From: Mycteria americana
Lineage: Eukaryota; Chordata; Aves; Ciconiiformes; Ciconiidae
DNA length: 64,000 nucleotides
Direction of reading: 5' to 3'
Assembly (NCBI RefSeq): GCF_035582795.1
Contig: NC_134366.1
Location: 107,763,756 to 107,827,755 of the forward strand
Position numbers and translations under genes: made by a program. Below the pieces are notes generated by a model. It had not been told where the DNA came from and did no database searches. It worked only from the letters and a program-made list of their open reading frames with translations. How positions within the stretch are numbered: the first letter of the stretch is position 1; every line of letters begins with the position of its first letter. Shown piece after piece: positions 26,354 to 38,536 of the stretch.

Positions 26354-27089
26354 CTGTAAAAGGCAAGAGTTACAAATATCTATATTTTAGTATAGACTAC
26401 TATAAATAAATGTATTCTCTTCAATGTTGCTCATTAAAAGCCAAAATGAATAAATAAAAGTATTCCATTTTCAGAATTTCAACACTTCTTCAGGATCACT
26501 TCAACACTTCTTCAGACTTACTATCCACATCAGTTAAGTTTATCTCTTTACAATGCTTTATTCTGAAAGGAAAAACACTGTCTGGCAGATTTGCAAGCCC
26601 ACCAAAATAAAATATTTCATGCACCCTTTTCCCTGCCTGGGATATTCTTAAGAAACTAAGAAAGAGCCTTCCATTCAATACAGTCACTTAAGAGAATTCA
26701 TGGAGAAGTGCATATAAAAAAGAGGATGAGAATAGGAAATGCCACGCAAAGGTCTAGATTAAAAAACTGCATTTAAACTACTCAGCCAAACATAATTTGG
26801 ACAGTGTTCGAGTAGCACAAAGCACATGCAGGAAGGACAATAATCACTTCACAAAATTGAGCCCTTCATAATCTAAAAATCTTCCATAAACTTTTAAGAA
26901 TTACAGGACTAGAAACGACTGAAAACTATAACTTAGAAGAATTCAGAAATCTCTAAGTTTGAGGCTTATACCTAGCATGAAAAGTTTTATTCTGAACAGC
27001 TTCAATGTAACAAGTTTATAAGCAGCTTAAAACAAATAGGAAAAACCTGCAGCTGTTCCCTATTATAATAATTTCCAATACTGTGTATT

Positions 27090-27649
27090 TGTGATGGGTT
27101 GACCCCAGCCAGCAGCCAAGCACCACACAGCTGCTTGCTCACTCACATACACACCCCTCAGCAGAATGGGGAGAAAATAGGAAGAGCAAAAGCGAGAAAA
27201 CTCATGGGTTGAGATAAAGACAGTTTAACAGGAGAAGGAAAGAGGGGAAAAAGGCAAAAAAACCCCATGTGAAAACCAGTCACTCACCTCCCCACAAGCA
27301 GACCGATACCCAGCCACTCTCTGAACAGCCACCTTGGAAGCCAACACTCCCCCCCCCCCCTTTTTCTTTCTTTACCCCAGTTGTGATTGCTGAGCATGAC
27401 ATTATGTGGTACAGAATATCCTTTTGGCCAGTTTGGGTCAACTGTCCTGGCTGTGTTCCCTCCCAGTCTCTCGTCTGCCCCCAGCCTACTCAAGGGGTGA
27501 GGGGTGGGGACCCAGAGTGGAAAAAAAGACAGCCTTGACGCTGTGCACTGCTCAGCAACAGCCAAAACACTGGTATGTTATCAACACTGTTTTAGTCACA
27601 AATCCAAAACATACAGGCTGCTATGAAGAAATTCAGCTGTCAGGGAACA
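27090..27649 (-). mobile_element. Solo LTR of an endogenous retrovirus (copy 1)
   Basis: A 560-bp TG...CA element flanked by a 4-bp direct repeat TATT (27086-27089 and 27650-27653). It aligns by eye along its length with the copy at 42890, including the CACCACACAGC block near the left end and GGTTGAGATAAAGACAGTTT. No retroviral coding region lies beside it, so it is a recombined solo LTR. A C11 run (about 27350-27360) marks its G-rich core. Confidence 0.8.
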
Positions 27650-27879
27650 TATTTCTCTAGGCCTCCAGCACATACTAGGAACACTAAGGCAAGCAATAAC
27701 ACATTGCTTATCTGCTCCTAAAGGTTGCCTAATTTAGCAATTAGAAAGATAGAAAACCTTAAAATTAACCTCATTACTTTCAGTATTCCCAAAGACAGGG
27801 AGGAAAAATATCTCACTAGACAGAAACACCTGTATATCCCACCAAATGGAAAACCACAAAGAATCACCAGATGACAAGT

Positions 27880-28860
27880 CACCAGTGGCATGAAGTCTAG
27901 CTGGAGACCAGTAGCTAGCCGCATAGCCCAGGAGTCAATACTGGGTCTAGTCCTATTTAACATCTTCATTAATGATCTGGATGATGGGGCAGAGCACACC
28001 CTCAGCAAGTTTGCTGATGACACAAAACCAGAAGGGAAGGTCAATACACCAGAGGGTTGTGCTGCCATCCAGAGGGACCTCAACAGGCTGGACAGCTGGG
28101 CTGAAAGCAACCGCATGCAGCTTAACAAGAGAAGTGCAAACTCCTGCACCTGGGGAGGAACAAGCCCAGGCACCAGCACATGCTGGGGGCTGACCAGCTG
28201 GAAAGCAGCTTGTCAGAAAAGAACCTGGGTGGACACCAAGTTGAAGATAAACCAGCACTGGACCCTTGTGGCCAAGAAGGCTAATGGTATCCTGGGCTGC
28301 ACAAGGAGGAGTGTTGCCAGCAGGCTGAAGTAGATGATCCACCCTCTTCACTCAGCACCAGTAGGGCCACATCTGGAGGACTGTGTCCAGTTCTGGGCTT
28401 CCCAGTACAAGAGACATGGACATACAAAGGGCCACGAAGATGATGAGTGCACTGGAGCATCTCTCCTATGAGGAGAGGCTGAGCAAGCTGGGACTGTTCA
28501 GCCTGGAGAAGAGAAGGCTAAGAGGGGATCTCATCAGCATGTGTAAACACCTGAAGGGAGGGTACAAACGAGGGAGCCAGGCTCTTTTCAGTGGTACCCA
28601 GTGACTGGACAAGAGGCAATGGGCACAAACTGAAACAGAAGATGCTGTCTGAACATCAGGAAACACCTTTGACTGTGAGGGTGATTGAGCACTGGCACAG
28701 GTTTCCCTGAGAGGTCGTGGAGTCTCCCACCTCGGAGATATTCAAAAGCCATCTGGACATGGTCCTGGGCAACCTGCTCTGGGTGACCCTGCTCGAGCAG
28801 GGGCTTAAGACCAGATGATCTCCAGACATCCTTTCCAACCTCAACCATTCTGTGATCTGT
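27880..28860 (+). mobile_element. CR1 LINE fragment with reverse-transcriptase remnant, + orientation
   Basis: It translates in broken frames to CR1 reverse transcriptase pieces, including INDLDDGAEHTLSKFADDTK, which carries the F-x-DD catalytic box. The CR1 3' segment (GGACTGTTCAGCCTGGAGAA) follows, and it ends near the CATTCTGTGATCTGTGA tail. It is truncated at the 5' end and frameshifted, so it is inactive. Confidence 0.85.
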
Positions 28861-29122
28861 GAAAAGCTTCTTTACTAAGATGGCTCCTTCAGGAACAAGT
28901 TGTCTAACAATTAAAGTATATAAAAGAGGTGGCCTTTATAGTACTTAGTCTAATAACCTAAACTTTAAAAGAATGTCTCATAAGAAATGAGATACATCCT
29001 ATAAATTATTCAATACATTTACAGAAAATGAAACAATATCTAAAATTCCACCTTTTATTTCAAAACAAAAGCCATTTGGTCACAAATTCAAAGACATACC
29101 ATTTAGAAAACAAAAAACATAC

Positions 29123-29200
29123 CAACTAGAGGTTCTTCTCTTTTGGGGTCATTCATAAAATCCTTCAGACAGGTTATGTCCTTTGTGAGTCCTCTCTTCA
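29123..29200 (-). CDS. Zinc-finger gene, coding exon 4
   Basis: This 78-nt, phase 1-1 exon lies between TTTTTACTTTAG and a GTATGT donor. It encodes KRGLTKDITCLKDFMNDP followed by KREEPLV and a split Gly. The amphipathic leader and the EEPLVG-L join run into the region before finger 2. No known motif beyond that. Confidence 0.8.
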
Positions 29201-30363
29201 CTAAAGTAAAAAATACACACATAAAGAGATATTACACATTAAACAGTTTGCACATAATTTCTATGATCTTAAAGGAGTTTCTAATAGAGACTTAAGGGGG
29301 ACAAAAATTAATTTTCACTCTGAAATGCATAAGGAAAATGGGCAAGATCTCAGTCGCTCACAGGAAGACTCCAACACTCTGTTTTCCATAACAATTTTAC
29401 ATGCAAGGAATTAATGTCTTCAAGAAGAGAACCAAATAAGCAAAACAGACCTTCTAACACAATCTAATTTACTGAGGAAAGATATCGAGTTCACATTCAT
29501 AGCATGCCCCAGACCATGTCAGTTCTCATTAAAAAAAAAAAAAAAGAAAAAGAAAAAGACAAGCCAGCAACCTCCTTCTTCCCCTAAAACCCTAATACTC
29601 ATATAGCATACTGAGACTGCCTGTTTGCAGTCTAAAGTTCAAAAATCATATTGCCTTAAGTCTAATAAAGAACACATAATCTTCACTAATATAGCAAACT
29701 CCTCTTGTACTCTGGGCAGACCAGAAGCTGCACAACCAGTTAGTATGTTCCTGAGCCTGAACTAGCAGTGTTTCAATCAGGGCTGTATCTCACTCCTCAG
29801 AGTTTTAATAGCTTGGTTTTTGCACTGCCTAAAACACTTTTAAAGTATTCCTGGTCAACTTGGAGCACCAGCAGAGTTCAGCTAAATATCTGCAAAACAA
29901 TCTCAAAGAGGCATTAAGTGTATTCACATGTTGGCCATTATAAAAGAGCATGCTGAAGTGTTAAAACACATATTTTTAATCTGAGAAAAAAAATGTGCAG
30001 AAATAGAATGCATCTTCCTAATTATATACAGCTGTATTCTAACTGACTGATGAATTTCGTAAGTCACAAACACTGCTAGTTTCTTCAAATCGGAGCAAAC
30101 AAGTAGAAATACCACAAGCACTGAACACTATGTTACTGTATTCTTTCCCCCTAGGATGCCACGTTGTGGTTTAAAACAAAACAAAACAAAACTTCAGAAG
30201 GATAGGGAATTCCGTGCTTGTTCTTAAATATTCATTCCATTAGGAATATGCTTGTGCTGCCAGCAAGTCAAGCTCCAGAGTGCACACAGAAAAAAAAAAT
30301 CATTAAGTTCCAGCATTAATTTATATGGAAAACCTCTTGTAATTTAATTGTGGTAGAAAATAC

Positions 30364-30514
30364 CTGATAGGACGCCTCCTGCCAGGAACAGTGTGGCCCG
30401 TTCCCACCAAAACTTCACAGTCCCGTTAAAAACTTTCTCTATTGTTTTGGTTTTTGTCTGAGGTGACATACAGCAGTAGCGTAGCGCAACAGAGGTGACG
30501 TAACGAGTCTCCAT
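30364..30514 (-). CDS. Candidate alternative first or internal exon
   Basis: An ATG at 30514-30512 opens a 50-codon frame (METRYVTSVALRYCCMSPQT, later GTVKFWWERATLFLAGG) that reaches a CAG|GTATTT donor in phase 1. That is exactly the phase needed to splice into the exon at 29200. The flanking 270 bp carry an unusual cluster of CpGs for this intron, a CACGTG E-box (about 30624-30629) and a TGACGTAA CRE-like site just upstream on the - strand. It could be an alternative promoter and start exon of the zinc-finger gene, an unrelated retrocopy or chance. Confidence 0.25.
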
Positions 30515-32829
30515 AGACAGATTTTTACCAACACTTAAATGTATTATGCAGTTCTCATGCATTTGCGTGCCTGTGCAGTAGCTCTCAGTGTGAGCTGGCT
30601 GTTCCCAAGCTGACAGTGATAGGCACGTGGTCTTTTGGGCTTAATGTGGAAAGAGCCATGCAGAAAAAAGTTAAAGGTCTCTACAAGGTAATGGCCATTT
30701 TCTTCTTGCTTCCTCACATACGGCTAAATATTCTTGTCTTAGTATCATCTTGATAATAAACAACCCATACTGTTCTTGGTTTATATGCTTTTGTTTTGTC
30801 AAACTTTCACTGTACTCTATGTGTGCTGCAAAATTTTCTGTTGACAACTTCACCAGCTAAAAAAACATTAGCTAGATTCATTGATACCAGATGTTATCAG
30901 ATAATCAGGAAGAAAGAAACTATAATGTCTCAAGTTTGAAAGTCTTCCTGTGAAAATACTCGTAACTTCATATTCTCCTACGATCTTTTCTTACATAAAT
31001 TAACCAGTGCACAAAAGAAAAGCAATGGTTCAAATGTTTGGTAACTTGCATTGCTTCTTCCTAAACCATAACCAACCACCTGCTTTGGTCATCATTAAAA
31101 CAAAACCACCGATTCCAAAGTTGCATCTGAAAAGGACATTAGCACATTTATATTCAGCTACCTGGTCTCTGTGTTTCATACTTCATCGGAGTTCGGACTG
31201 GAACTGGAGGACCTAGGGTAACAGTTTGACAGTCAGACTACTTCTTCTCACTTGCTTTTATTAAGTACCTAGTAGATCATCCAAACAAGTTAGAGAATTG
31301 AACAGTTATCTTCATTTTGCAGTTTAATATAGGCTCAGTCATAGCAGTACTCCATCTTGCTACACTTTCCTTTTGTAACTTTACTGCTCTAAGTAAGAAA
31401 AAGTCTTCACTTCCACTCCCCTTCCCCACCAACACAATACACCAAACACATGAATGTCACAGAAGCATAAAGTATTCAATTTTTATTTGATTTTTAAGTG
31501 CTTTTCATATTGCCTAGTTATTTTATTATTTTAACTATTCAGTATTGTGCATGACAGTTGATCTGTGTTACAGGTACCTGACAAAAAACTTCTGGTCTAA
31601 ACATTTAGAACCTAAACACAATCCTAGAGACAATTCATGAAGTCATTAAACTGCATACAGACTAGTATCTTCTTTTACGTAGGCTTCTGTATATATTTTT
31701 ATCACTCAGAGCTTCGAAGTGAATTTTTAGACGTGCTTTTGTAATGATACTTCCACTCCCTTCCTTTGGAACTTCTTTCCCTTGCCTCCCCCCTTCCCTC
31801 AAATCCATAGACACACAAGTGCACTTTAATGACATTCTCAATATTTTTTAAGTTGCAGCATTCAAGATTAAAACAAGATGATGCACCAGTACTCATTTAC
31901 TGGAAAGAGTGAAAGTTTAAGTGAAACTATGTATTTGCCCATGTAATTCCTATTTTTGAAGCAAAGACGTTTTCCGTAGTCACGGCAAATGCAACATGTT
32001 GTATACATCAATGGTTTTCTCCTCCTCCTGCACAAGATAGGCAGTTAAGAGATATGTATCAAAGCTGTAACTCAAATCGGAGTTGTAAACATTTGGCAAA
32101 CAACTCTGCAATATTAACATAAGGGAGGGGTATGAGAAAATGTATGTCCCTTGATTTCTTACAGTAAATTATACATCTTTTTCAGTAAAAAGCTTCAAAG
32201 TCTCTGGTAGCATGAACAAAAGAAGATCTCCAGCTACTCTGCAAGTACAAAAATTACTTAATTCCAGAGTTGTTCAGTTAGTGCCTGAAGCCCAAGTTAG
32301 ATTCCAGGTCCAGCATCTGGAGACTGACAACATGGCCAAATACTAAATGACACGAATAGGCATCTGTGAAATAAGATTTTTAGTGCTTTATTTTCTGTTT
32401 AGTTCTAGGAACAAACTGTATTTGCAGAGAATTGAACCAGAACCAGTTCACAGTGCAGTCTGCCTTAACACGGTTGACGTTCACAAATATGGTCAAGTTA
32501 AAAATCAAGTTATAGCTGCTACTGTCACCAAAGGTAGCAGTTTGGGGGTTTGAGTTTGGGGTTTGTTGTTGGGGGTTTTTTGTTTTAGATTTTTTTCTTT
32601 AAAAAGGAGGCATTTAGCAAATATTATCATTGCTGCCTGCAAAAGTTTAACTAAAGCAACTATGATCTTGACGACACTCTTCCAATCAGCAACAGCAGGT
32701 TTCCAGGCTAACGTTTAATTCATATGTACTAGCCACCTGGCTTTGTAATGCTATTAATAATGTAAGTTATATTTCTTAAGCATCTCAAAACCAAAACGCA
32801 ACACTATTTTTCCTTAAAGCATATCAGAC

Positions 32830-33822
32830 TGACCAATGAGCTGAAAATCAGCTGGACTGCCAGGCTCAAAGGGCACCGATCAACAGCTCAGCCTCTTCGT
32901 GTTCAGTAAGCAGCAGAGTGTACCCCAAAGACTGATTCCAGGGCCCACAATGATTAACATCATCATTAATAACCTGGCTGAGGATGCATAGAACACCCTC
33001 AGCAAATTCACAGACAACAGTAATTTAGGAGATACAACCAATATCATAGCTTCAGTTGAGCAGGACCTTGGGAACATTAAGGATTAAAGAAACCTTAAGA
33101 AATGTAAGAAGTGTAGAGTTCTGCAGCTGAAATAATCCCATTCACGAGCACAGGCTGGGATCTGGCTGACTGAACAGCTGCACTGTCAAAAAGAACCTCA
33201 GAGTTATGATGAGTGCTAAGCTGAATATTGGCCAAAAGCATGTCTCCCATAAACAAGGCAAACCTCATATTGAGATACTGCACAGGCAGCATACTTCAGA
33301 ACATCTTATCCTCCATTATTTGGGACTTGAGAGGCTGTCTAGTTCCATCCTTCTCCAGTTCAAGTGGGATGTGGAGAAACCAGAGAGGGTCCAGTGGAAG
33401 GGCTACCAAGACAAACAATCCAGGGCGAATAACTTACGAGAGCAGGTTTGGGAGCTGGACTTGTTTAGTCTGGTAAAGTGGACACTAAGAGGAGATTTAA
33501 TAGCATGGATACCTGAACAGCAGCTACAAAGATGAGTCAAACCCTCTGGGGATGTGACAACAGCATAACAAGTAGCAGCCAGAAATAGCTGCTCAGGAGG
33601 CACAGATTAGATATTAGGATAAAATTCCTCTTTAAGACAGGGGAGCAACTATGGTCTGATTAAACACAGGTAGCAGACTTTCTGCCCTTGGAGATGTTCA
33701 AGGCTTCAGTAAGCATGTGATAACCTAAGCACTGGCAGTAGTCCTGCTTCAATCAGGAAGTTAAGAAATCACCTAATCAGTCTCAGGAAATCCCTTCCAA
33801 CTAATGATTTTATTTAGTAAGG
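32830..33822 (+). mobile_element. Old CR1 LINE fragment, + orientation
   Basis: It follows the same order as the copy at 27880 (the segment around 32930-33020 is the reverse-transcriptase INNLAED-like region, and about 33450-33500 is the CTGGACTTGTTTAGTCTGG segment) but is more diverged. It ends near GGAAATCCCTTCCAACTAAT. Frames are broken. Confidence 0.75.
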
Positions 33823-36800
33823 GGTATTTTCCAGATACTAGTTATCTATACGAACAAAAAAAGCCCTTTCCTTTCAATATTCAATGACACGATGCTGAAC
33901 ATGTTTCTTTGTTCTACACCTTTTACACCTATACATGTATTTGTAATGCACACACATTCCTAATGCCTGCCAGAAATAAAACAGCTGTGTTTCAAAACTT
34001 AAGGACAGCTTCAGACATTGTCCACTCAGTTACTCAGCAGCAACAAAGAGGTACTGGACTCAGCATTGCAGATCCACTTTTGAATACAAGAGGTGAAGTG
34101 CACAAAGACTCTATATTCCATTGTATAGGGGAACTCCTCAAGAGAGATGTGGTAAGGGAGCTGGAGTAGTGTTCCATCTTAGTACTTCTATTATTATGGT
34201 TTCTGAAACATTTTCTCTTCTAGGCTGTAACTCAGGAAAGAACTTCCAAGTTTCCATTCTTTGAAAACGTAGCAGTAGTTTTACACCCCAAAACCTTATG
34301 TGTACTAATAAATGCTGGACAGACACTGAGCATAGAGGGACATGTTAAAATAAATAAATTTATCTTGTATCATAAAGCTGAAATGCTGATCAGGATACCG
34401 ACAAGGTTGTCACTGGTGAACCCAAGGCAGAATACATGAGATTTGTGCTTTCACTGGAGGAAGAATGTGTAGTCAGTGCTGTTAAATAAATGCAGCTTAT
34501 CTTCAGATCTGATTCCTCCCCTGGACTCCATGCTTTACAGAATGACAACAACAAAGCTTTCTTTACTCATGGTGCTACTTAAAGGTTTTAAGTTGAAGAA
34601 TGTAGATGCAGGTTGCTAGATCCAGGAACTAAACACCTACAACATCCTGTATTACAAATGAGAAGTATTGAAAAGTGTATCATTGTAAGAGAAGTACTGC
34701 CAGCTAACTTTGCATCTTCATGTAATGCAAGAAAAATTCCACAGGCTGTGCAAAAAAATTCCATTAATCCACTCTTCTTTGTGCCAAATTAATTTTACCA
34801 GTAAAGCTAAGCAGCCCAGAAAGGGCTTTAATAGGGCTCACGCTCTACTCTATGCCTCCTACCTGAGCTCCCCTGTTTTAGCAGTAAACACTGGATTTTG
34901 CTATTGCCCAGGGAACATTTGCCTAACATGTATATTGGCATTCCCCCATCATTTAATGCCTCTTGCTCAAAGCAAAAAGTTTTCCAAACTTTTGTGTGGT
35001 TTGGCCAAAAGGTCCCAGGAAAGAAAGCAATGTTCAGTCTCCTCCCCTCCTTATCCCTGAACACTTATGTGCAACTGCCTCAACTAAAGCTGAAAGAAGT
35101 CTTCTATCTGTCCAATTATATCATTGTACAAAGAAATCACAACTGAAATTTATATGCTTAACTGAGCTTTGATGTAACTCTCTTAGTAGAGTCCTAGAAC
35201 ATCAGCATCTTCTCTTCCCACATCTTCCATTAAGCTGCTCTCCTCTGAACTGCTGGAGAGCAGGCAAAAAACCCCCACCCCAGATACCCAATTCTGTCAT
35301 TACCACAAAAATAACTTACAGAAAGTGGTACTCCTCCAAACACAATCATCTGGAAACAGATGCATTTCCTGACTTAACTGACTTAAGAGTCAACAAGATT
35401 GTACAGTTAAAGAGTCAGCTTACTTACGCTCATCGCTTCTGGATTATGAACAGTTACTTTTGATGAGTTCAGAGAGGATACTGTACATGGCATGATCCAT
35501 TTGAAAACACTCAGAATCCAAATAATTTGTCTTTTTAAATTTTGGTTTACAAATGATAGCAGCATTAGTGGTGTTCTCCCTACTGACAACAGAACTTTTT
35601 TTTTAAATTCTGCAGCAAGGAAGAAATTGCAGATGTTGGTATAAAATATTTTAAGTATGTCAAGCCTTGTCTTCTGAAGTATCTGTTCTTCTTTAGACAG
35701 TGTACATTTCAGATACTTGTCAGGTTTTGTCCCAAGTGATTTCCAAGAAAACTCATCCTTCACTTTGACAACATTCATGCATTTTTGTTCCTGGCTCTTT
35801 CAACTCCAGCTCTGTGAACATGCTGCCACATTTCACTCAGAGTATTTGATAACATGAACATTAGAACAAGACTGCAGATCCAGAAGCAATAACAGGAGCA
35901 TCTCATTAATTTATATCCTGAAATAATACCAGACATACTTTACATAGTGCACCTAATTTAAGAATACCCATATTTTCCATGCTCATTCACAAGACTTTAC
36001 TACTTAACTCCACAAATGCAGTGTAATTTTTGTTCATGCTTACTATATGTGTCTGCAAACTGTAGAAAAAATCATCAATATTTAAAATGAAAAAACAAAG
36101 GCCAAGCAAATTCAGAGTTTATTCTTGTATCTGAGTGACAGAGTACAATGAATTTCCTGGATCCGCTGGCTCTTGAGGGAGAGTTATTTGTATAATTGAT
36201 AATATGTCCATGGGAGAGTTTTGAGAAGTTCTGCATATATATTGAACATATAATTCTGCATTGCAGTCCCCAAAATGAAATCTGAATTGCCATCTTTGAA
36301 AAGTTACTCAGGTGGAAAGCTTTTCTACCTGTAAAAAAAAAAACAAACCAAAACACACAAACCACACAACTAAAACATACAAATAAACTTCATCAGCCCA
36401 AATTTCAGCCTCTTTTGCAAGCCTAACAGCGGCTTGCAAACTGGCCTCCCACGTCTGGATCTTCAGTGAAGAAGAATTCAATATGGATGAAGTAGAACAA
36501 AGGAGACATCAATGGTATGAATAATCATTTCATATTAGAAGATGTTGATTGCTTCAAAATGATTACTGAGGCACAAGACTTTCTGGATTAAAGCACATCT
36601 TGCAATGCTTCTTACATGTGATACCCTGTGATGCTGGGACTCCTCCAGAAGTTAGCTCTAACTTGTTTACCAAAGTTTCATATCTAGATTCTTCACTCTA
36701 ATAATCAGATATTTTAACATCTCTTCTTGTTCTGTAAGGTACACCACAGTTGAAAGATTCTAACCTATGACATCTCCAGAGATGTGGTGTTTATAACGAG

Positions 36801-38502
36801 ATACACCACCAGAGATGTGGTGTATATACATTCTTAACCTGAATTCTCCATGAAACACTGAGCTTGTGGTATATTAAGCAGTACAGTTTTCTAAAGGCAT
36901 AGTCTGGCAAAGGCCTGTCTTTGCAACAGGCTCCTGTATTCCACCACTCTTTTCACAGTCTTGCTACCACACCTTCTGTCCTCTTATTCAAGTCTCACTT
37001 TGTCCCATGCATCCTTTACATTACCCCTCTAAAACAAGATTTTATGGTCTTGAAGCAAGAACCTCTTCAGTTAATGAGTATTACTTTTAATGACCGTTTC
37101 TGACAAGAAATACAAAGAAATCTCTAGAAACTGTTTTCCACTAAAAACAGTAGCCTATAGCCAAACAAATCCATTGTTGTTGCTGACGTATAAATACAAT
37201 TTTGGACTTCTCAAATCCATTGGATTTTGAGGAGACCTGTGTTTTCAGAACTTTTGCAGAAATTCTGTCAAGTAGCTTCATTACCAGTATGTCTAAAAAG
37301 TGAAGATCTGCATGCAGTACTCATGTCTGCTGAGGCAAAATGTCTCATAATTGTTCACACACTTGAATGATATGTCTTGCACTGATATTCTTTTGTCAAC
37401 ACCAAAAACCATGAGAGCAGCTAATGAAGCCCAGTCTCTTAGAAAATGGACTCTGACCAGCACTTTTCTAAATCTTTCTCTTGTGTTGATTCTTCAGGGT
37501 CCAGTAAGTGGCGAGCTCAGCCTGCAGCACTTCCCTCAGTAGGGGCCTGACACCACCACTCTCCTCTATGCAGATGTGTATTTTCAGGAATCCTTGGTTC
37601 AAAAAGGCTGAGAGGTTCAAAAGTTACTGGGGAACAGATGACAAAGCCAGAATGTAAGCCGTGTTTCTTAGGAGAACAGGCTAAGAAGATAAAGTAGAAG
37701 TGAAAGGCTTATTTCTTGTGATGACTGACTGTATAACCATTTTGGTTTTTAATCTTCTCATTGGTTTTTATCAGGATTCCCGTACCTGCCAATGTTCTCT
37801 GCTTCCTGTACTTTAAAAGTCTTGTACGTCATCATCAGTGCCTTTACAACAAGATTTCCATTTCCACTGTGAGCTAGTTATATCCCACATCTTCAACCTT
37901 TCACCACAACTCTTATTGTCATTGATATATGACGGTCTCGATTCATGTTCTCAGTTTCTGGGGGAAAAGATACCCCACAACTGAGTTTACCTTGAATAGG
38001 CCTTTGCTACTCCAAGTCCACTACAATAAAGGGAGGCAGAACATTCCAGTGATGCAGCTAAGTAACTCCAGCACTGGTAGAGCTGCATCTGCAACAGTGC
38101 TCTGTTAGACTGCTGATTTAGCTTCTTAGCATACTGCCTGAAGCTTAGCAGTGAGTGCATAAAGCTGACAGACAAGTGGGAGACGGTTTAGCCTGGGAAG
38201 GTAAGAAACCAAAATACTGGCTATCCATCCCTCTACTAGATAGATACACAAATATTTAGATACACAAATATTTAGATGTGGAAAGCCATAATTAAGGTTT
38301 CATGCTCTAAAATATTTCTTTGTTCAGCAGCTCACTAGATAGAAATCTCAGAAGAATGCTCAGCATATAAAGAGAAACACAGTTATAGACAGATAAATCT
38401 GGCAAATGCAAATACCTGAACTACTAGAAAAGTAACAAACATTAAAATCCCCAAGCAGTATCTATCCTAGGAGGGTGGAAAGAAAAAAAGTGTTATACTT
38501 AC

Positions 38503-38536
38503 AATAGACAGTCTTGGGTCTCAGGGCTTTCTCTTT
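38503..38536 (-). CDS. Zinc-finger gene, probable 34-nt microexon
   Basis: This short exon encodes KEKALRPKTVY plus one base and has a strong ATT|GTAAGT donor. It is needed to convert phase 0 (exon 2) to phase 1 (exon 4), and its basic linker-like product fits right after a U1-type finger. The acceptor (ATTAAAG) lacks a good pyrimidine tract, so this is the weakest exon in the model. The candidate exon at 30364-30514 is the main competitor. Confidence 0.5.

Larger units (their letters stand above)
26354..29122 (-). other. Intron 4 of zinc-finger gene with solo LTR and CR1
   Basis: This 2.8-kb intron holds one solo LTR (27090-27649) and one CR1 fragment (27880-28860). The remainder shows nothing recognised. 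Confidence 0.65.
29201..38502 (-). other. Intron 3 of zinc-finger gene (9.3 kb)
   Basis: It contains a CR1 fragment (32830-33822), a CpG-bearing candidate exon (30364-30514), an A-rich tract at about 29528-29560, an ATG-initiated 123-codon open frame at 35407-35778 and small local duplications near 36780. Nothing else was recognised. Confidence 0.55.

Noticed and set aside
27284-27565. Open frames of 80-93 codons on both strands
   Set aside because: They lie wholly inside the solo LTR, so they are not genes.
27890-28333. 147-codon open frame
   Set aside because: It is a CR1 reverse-transcriptase remnant, truncated and frameshifted, counted under the LINE.
32530-32600. G-rich run considered as a G-quadruplex
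   Set aside because: Only three runs of four or more G are present, one short of the usual four.
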